Of a DNA stretch of 35,495 bases, positions 31,860-35,495 are shown piece by piece. The stretch is from positions 519,834 to 555,328 of the forward strand of contig KK106981.1 in NCBI GenBank assembly GCA_000611775.1, written 5' to 3'. Source of the DNA: Umbilicaria muhlenbergii (Eukaryota > Ascomycota > Lecanoromycetes > Umbilicariales > Umbilicariaceae). Below the pieces are notes generated by a model that worked only from the letters and a program-made list of their open reading frames with translations, made no database searches and was not told where the DNA came from. Position 1 is the stretch's first letter; the number at the start of each line of letters is the position of its first letter. The position numbers were made by a program, and so were the translations under genes.

Positions 31860-32180
31860 GTTCAAGGATAAGGGGTGGTCCTGACTTATTCAATGTGTAG
31901 AACACATGTTCACATTCATGAGATTATCCTCAACTGTCAGTAAGCTGATAACACACATGATAAGCACCAAAACAGTAAGCCTTCTGATCATTCAAGAATT
32001 GAGGTTGAGGCAACAAGCCCTTCATACAAGTCAATTGATGCTCAATAATGAAATGTTGCAAAATCACATTGACTTCAGCTCCCGTGTTCAATAAGGCTTG
32101 CGTGAGTATGACATCATCATTGTGAAGAACTTATTCATCAACAATTAAACTAAGCTCTGAGGCTACTTTTGTTCAGCACT
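31860..32180 (-). pseudogene. aspartic protease of B
   Basis: QALLNTGAEVNVI is read at about 32065-32103 on the minus strand, the active-site loop of a retroviral-type protease. The catalytic Asp of D-T-G is Asn here and in A, consistent with G-to-A mutation of GAC. It would cut the Gag-Pol polyprotein. Confidence 0.75.
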
Positions 32181-32189
32181 TCAGCAGCA

Positions 32190-33365
32190 CAAAGCCTTCA
32201 CTGAAGTGTTCTCATTTTTTGATGCTGAAACAGCTGCAACCAGAGTCTTATTTAAGTCTGAGTTTTTCACAGGCTGTGAATAATCAGGGGAATAATGTCC
32301 CTTCTGATTGCAATTTCAACAAGTCATGTGTGACAAGTTCTTTGTTTCAGGAGCCTTCACTGATCTGCTTTCACATTTATTATCTCACTTGCTCTTCATC
32401 TTGCCCTCACCGGGCTTATGATCCTTATTCTCAGCAGGCTTCAATGGTGACTCAGGTTTGCAGCTGAAGGTAGCTGTCATATTAAGATTTGCTTTTGATT
32501 TCATGGCGCCTCTCAAACATAAGTTATTCTTCAGGCGTGCAGTCAAGGTGATGATTTCCTTTTAAGTTGTGAGTAGGTCCTGATAATTCATCAAGGCTGC
32601 ATGAACCTCTGACTTCAATTTTGTGAAGAAGTGAGTCCTCATGTGCTCTTCACTGTAGAGAGGTAACTGAGCTTTCAAGGTGCTCAAATAAATATAAAAA
32701 GCTTGAACTGATTGATGAGGTAGTTGAACAGCATCATTATACAGCTGAGTGATGTGAAGCTGATGATTCACAGGGTCCTCAATAATGTTGAGCAGGAATT
32801 TCATAAAATCATCTCAGGTAACAGTGAAATAATCTTTAATCTCATCATCTTGCAGTCACGCCTCCTTGAGTTCACCCTTTAAGTATTGCATGATGTAAAT
32901 CACCTTATCCTCCTCATGAGGGAAATCAGCTGAGTTAAAACAGAAGGTATTTCTTGCATCTCACATTCAATTCAGATGCTCTTTCACATTCTTGTCATGA
33001 TATAGCAGCAACTCCTTTGCCTGAATCCTTGATCATACATTTTGTATTGACAGCATTTTGTTGACGCGGCGCTTACTCATTACAGACTCAGCGTTCATAG
33101 CGTCAAGGAATCTCTCAGCTGAGGTATCAACATGAGTAGCAGGATCTTTGAGTAGGTTGACTTTCAGTGTCAAGACTTTCATTCAGAGCTGTTGCAGCTC
33201 TTATTGCTTAAGAAGTTCATCTCACTGTCATCTCACTTGCATGATCTCATCATTAATGTTGTGCATCATTTCAACTGAGGATCCTTCACTCATGAGGTTC
33301 ACTTCACTGATGCCTGAGGAAATGAGTGATGTTTCATGATCATTTTGTTGATTCTTCATCATCAT
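32190..33365 (-). pseudogene. gag of element B
   Basis: The likely start is an ATG near 33365, about 90 bases inside the 5' LTR. The N-terminus is acidic and Ser-rich (NDHETSLISSGISEVHLMSE); the capsid domain includes LNIIEDPVNHQLHITQLYND and FYIYLSTLKAQLPLYSEEHM (open at 32562-32804). The zinc knuckle C-x-NC-NQKGHYSPDY lies at about 32280-32320, with the last Cys changed to Tyr and the Trp to TGA. It forms the particle that packages the element RNA. Confidence 0.85.
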
Positions 33366-33457
33366 GTCTCATTCTGCTTCAGAAGTTTAACGTAGTTGGT
33401 TTCAAGTCTGCATCTTATCTCAGGCCATCACCCTTTGAAAGGTAGAGTTATTAAAAC

Positions 33458-33685
33458 TGTAAGATTATAGTGTTTCTTACTAAAAAGGGAAGTATAGTCA
33501 AGGTTCATAACAGCATGAGATATAAATGTATAGAGGTTATATGATCCTAATTATCTAAAACTAATAACTAAGAAATGAAGGTGAGATCAAGCAATGCAGA
33601 GTTTTCATGTGACTCACTAATGCTGTCAAGTCACTTGTAGGGCGCATGCCCTACGTGAGTTTCAAATTGTCACTAACCCGTGATA
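33458..33685 (-). repeat. LTR of element B (5' LTR)
   Basis: TGTAAGATTATAG to CCCGTGATA, 228 bp, followed by the target duplication AATAG (33686-33690). Next to it inside the element (minus strand) is GTTTTAATAACTC, with no TGG-type tRNA primer site. Confidence 0.92.
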
Positions 33686-33690
33686 AATAG

Positions 33691-35495
33691 ATCAACAAAT
33701 ACTATGCAATCATGTCTAAAAGCTGCAGTGAGGAAAATAAATATTATGTTAATTCAAGAATCATGAATTGAGCTAAATAACAATATTATTTCACACTCAG
33801 CATTTATTAGCATTATCTCAACATCAGAACTCAGATCATGAGTTTTAACATTTATTACAAAAGCAAACAAAGGAATAAAATGCACGCCTAGATCAGATAT
33901 ATCAAAGGATGCAGATTTATAAGCTTTGTTTATATCTGCATCAAGTTTAGAAGAAATTCTACTGTTAAATGTATATAATAAAAGGTCTCTTCAGCCTGAA
34001 TTAAATACATGAACAATGAAAAGAGCATTAAGTCAAATAAGTGCAACAACTAGAACATTAATTTGTGAAGACTTTAATGCACATCATGCATGATGAAATT
34101 CTACAATCACAGAGGCAAAAAATGCAGAAAGTTTATTACAATAACTGCAAACAAATCACTGTGATTTAGTCAATATATCAGACGTCATGACATTCATCAG
34201 ATATATTGTAAACAGATAATATTCATCAGTTTTAAACTTAACATTTGCAACAAATCAATTAATATCAGAAGTAATTGATTGACAAGTTAATGAAGAAGTG
34301 TATACTGATTCAGATCATGAGGTTATTCAGTTTTTCATAATTACTGAAAACCTTACACTGATGGAAAGTTCTTTCAACGCGCCGTTCAATATATAAAAAG
34401 TGGATTGAAAGAACTTCACAAAGGAATTACAGTAAAATGCAAAAGCAATAAGTTTAAATCAATCATTAGAACAAATGACTGAAAACTTAAGAGACTTAAT
34501 TACATAAACTGCAGAAGACAATATTTCTAGATGAAAATCATGCAATAAATTCAAAGTATGATGAATGAAAAACCTCATCAGGCTAAGAAAAGAAATGTCA
34601 ACAGCAAGAAGACATTACAACAAGCATGATTAATCTGAAAGACAGTGAATTAAATTCACAAAAAGTAGATCTGAATACTTTCAAGTTATTAAAAATGCAA
34701 AACAAAAATCCTGAACAACATTTCTTACAGAAGCAAGTGGAAAAGATGTATTTCAAGCATATAAATACACAAAGCCACGACTTATGAAGAAAATATCATC
34801 AATACAAGATTAAAATAATAGATTATGTCAGGATTTTCAAGACAAATGTTAAGCATTCATTACAGCAATATATTCAGAACCTTTTACAGCTGAAATTAAG
34901 AATAATCAAGACACAATACATGTAAATTGATCAAACTTAATAAAAAATGAAGTTAAACAAGTTATATTTACATCCTCCGCAAAGAAAGCACCTGAATCAG
35001 ATGATATTTCCTTTGTTATTATTTAAAAAGCATATCAGGTAATATCAGAATTAATGTTTATAATTTATAAATAATTAATTCAAGCAGGCTTTCACCTGAA
35101 ATGTTGATGTCAAGGCATAAGTGTTATTCTAAAAAAGCTGAAAAAGCCAGATTATTCAAAATCAAAAGCTTACAGAATAATTACATCATTAAACTATTTA
35201 AGCAAAGTGGCAGAGAAAATCATGACAACTAGATTATCATATTTAAGTCAAGTCACAGACTTATTAAATCAAGATTAAACTGAAGGAAGAAAACAAAGAT
35301 CAGTAATTAATGCAGTATTAATCTTAACACATAATATAAAATCAGCTTAAAACAAAAGAAATGTTCTATCATGCCTGTTACTAAATGTCAAGGGAGCTTT
35401 TGATCATGTATTATTACTGCAATTACTCTCAATTATGAAGAAATTGAAGTTATCAGTACAAATACAATCATGAACAAAATCCTTTCTAGAAAATA
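33691..35495 (+). pseudogene. LINE ORF2, endonuclease and reverse transcriptase (right of B, runs off the window)
   Basis: The plus strand continues the frame from 26883. APE endonuclease motifs: IMLIQES followed by TGA (usually QEPW, about 33740), LICEDFNAHHA followed by TGA TGA (usually GDFNAHH-x-WW, about 34058-34097) and SDHEVIQFF (about 34312-34335). The RT begins about 34950 (KKAPESDDISFV, where the family has APGPDGI), with KLKKPDYSKSKAYRIITSLN near 35140 and NVKGAFDHV at about 35382-35408. Stops are mostly TGA for Trp or Arg and TAA for Gln. The element nicks DNA and primes cDNA on the target; the rest lies beyond the window. Confidence 0.9.

Larger units (their letters stand above)
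26884..33685 (-). mobile_element. family I chromovirus B, uninterrupted (6802 bp)
   Basis: Two 228-bp LTRs flank an uninterrupted gag-pol on the minus strand and a plus-strand antisense gene. AATAG is duplicated at 26879-26883 and 33686-33690. The target is the endonuclease of a LINE, whose frame runs through when B is removed. B is the best reference copy for family I. Stops are frequent but fewer than in A in several stretches. Confidence 0.95.

Noticed and set aside
33691-35495. TGA might encode tryptophan (altered genetic code).
   Set aside because: TGA also stands where Arg is expected (CGA to TGA), TAA appears where Gln is expected, and catalytic Asp codons changed to Asn in the same G-to-A manner. 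The same mutation pattern is seen in non-coding LTRs.

Overview
The window reads as a repeat-only stretch of a filamentous fungal (probably Pezizomycotina) chromosome. I see no host gene. Nearly all of it is made of LTR retrotransposons of the Ty3/gypsy chromovirus type, pieces of one non-LTR (LINE, Tad/I-like) element and short non-coding elements. All are heavily decayed by C:G to T:A transitions, which gives the CA/TG-rich, CpG-poor texture and the many TGA and TAA codons inside otherwise recognisable proteins. The Tad-like LINE, the chromoviruses and the RIP-like decay point to a fungus; the species cannot be named from the sequence.

Layout. 1-517: end of a GC-rich, hAT-like element. 518-1116: unassigned, with a 112-bp direct repeat of the window start. 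1117-1819: gag fragment of family I. 1820-2805: non-coding element E, copy 1. 2806-6384, 21655-22207 and 24504-26390: the pieces of family II element D (pol on the minus strand). 6385-21654: family I element A, inserted into D with target duplication AACAG. 11729-20159: family II element C, inserted into A with target duplication GAAGT/GAAGC. 22208-24503: a second hAT-like end, unassigned DNA and E copy 2, sitting inside D. 26391-26883 and 33691-35495: a LINE on the plus strand (gag-like ORF1, then endonuclease and reverse transcriptase). 26884-33685: family I element B, inserted in the LINE endonuclease with target duplication AATAG.

Family I (A, B, fragment 1117-1819) has 228-bp LTRs and is about 6.8 kb long; family II (C, D) has about 292-bp LTRs and is 8.4 kb when complete. 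Both are coded on the minus strand in the order 5' LTR (right), gag with CCHC knuckle, protease, reverse transcriptase, RNase H, integrase, chromodomain, polypurine tract, 3' LTR (left). Family II also carries in-frame 90-bp and 54-bp tandem repeats.

The most interesting feature is a gene on the opposite (plus) strand, between the end of pol and the 3' LTR, in A, B and C. The predicted proteins of the two families differ, but both keep a Cys/His cluster with the same spacing (C-x10/11-C-x7-C-x2-C-x3-H) and an acidic C-terminus. In family I a TATA-like box lies upstream. I do not recognise this protein family.
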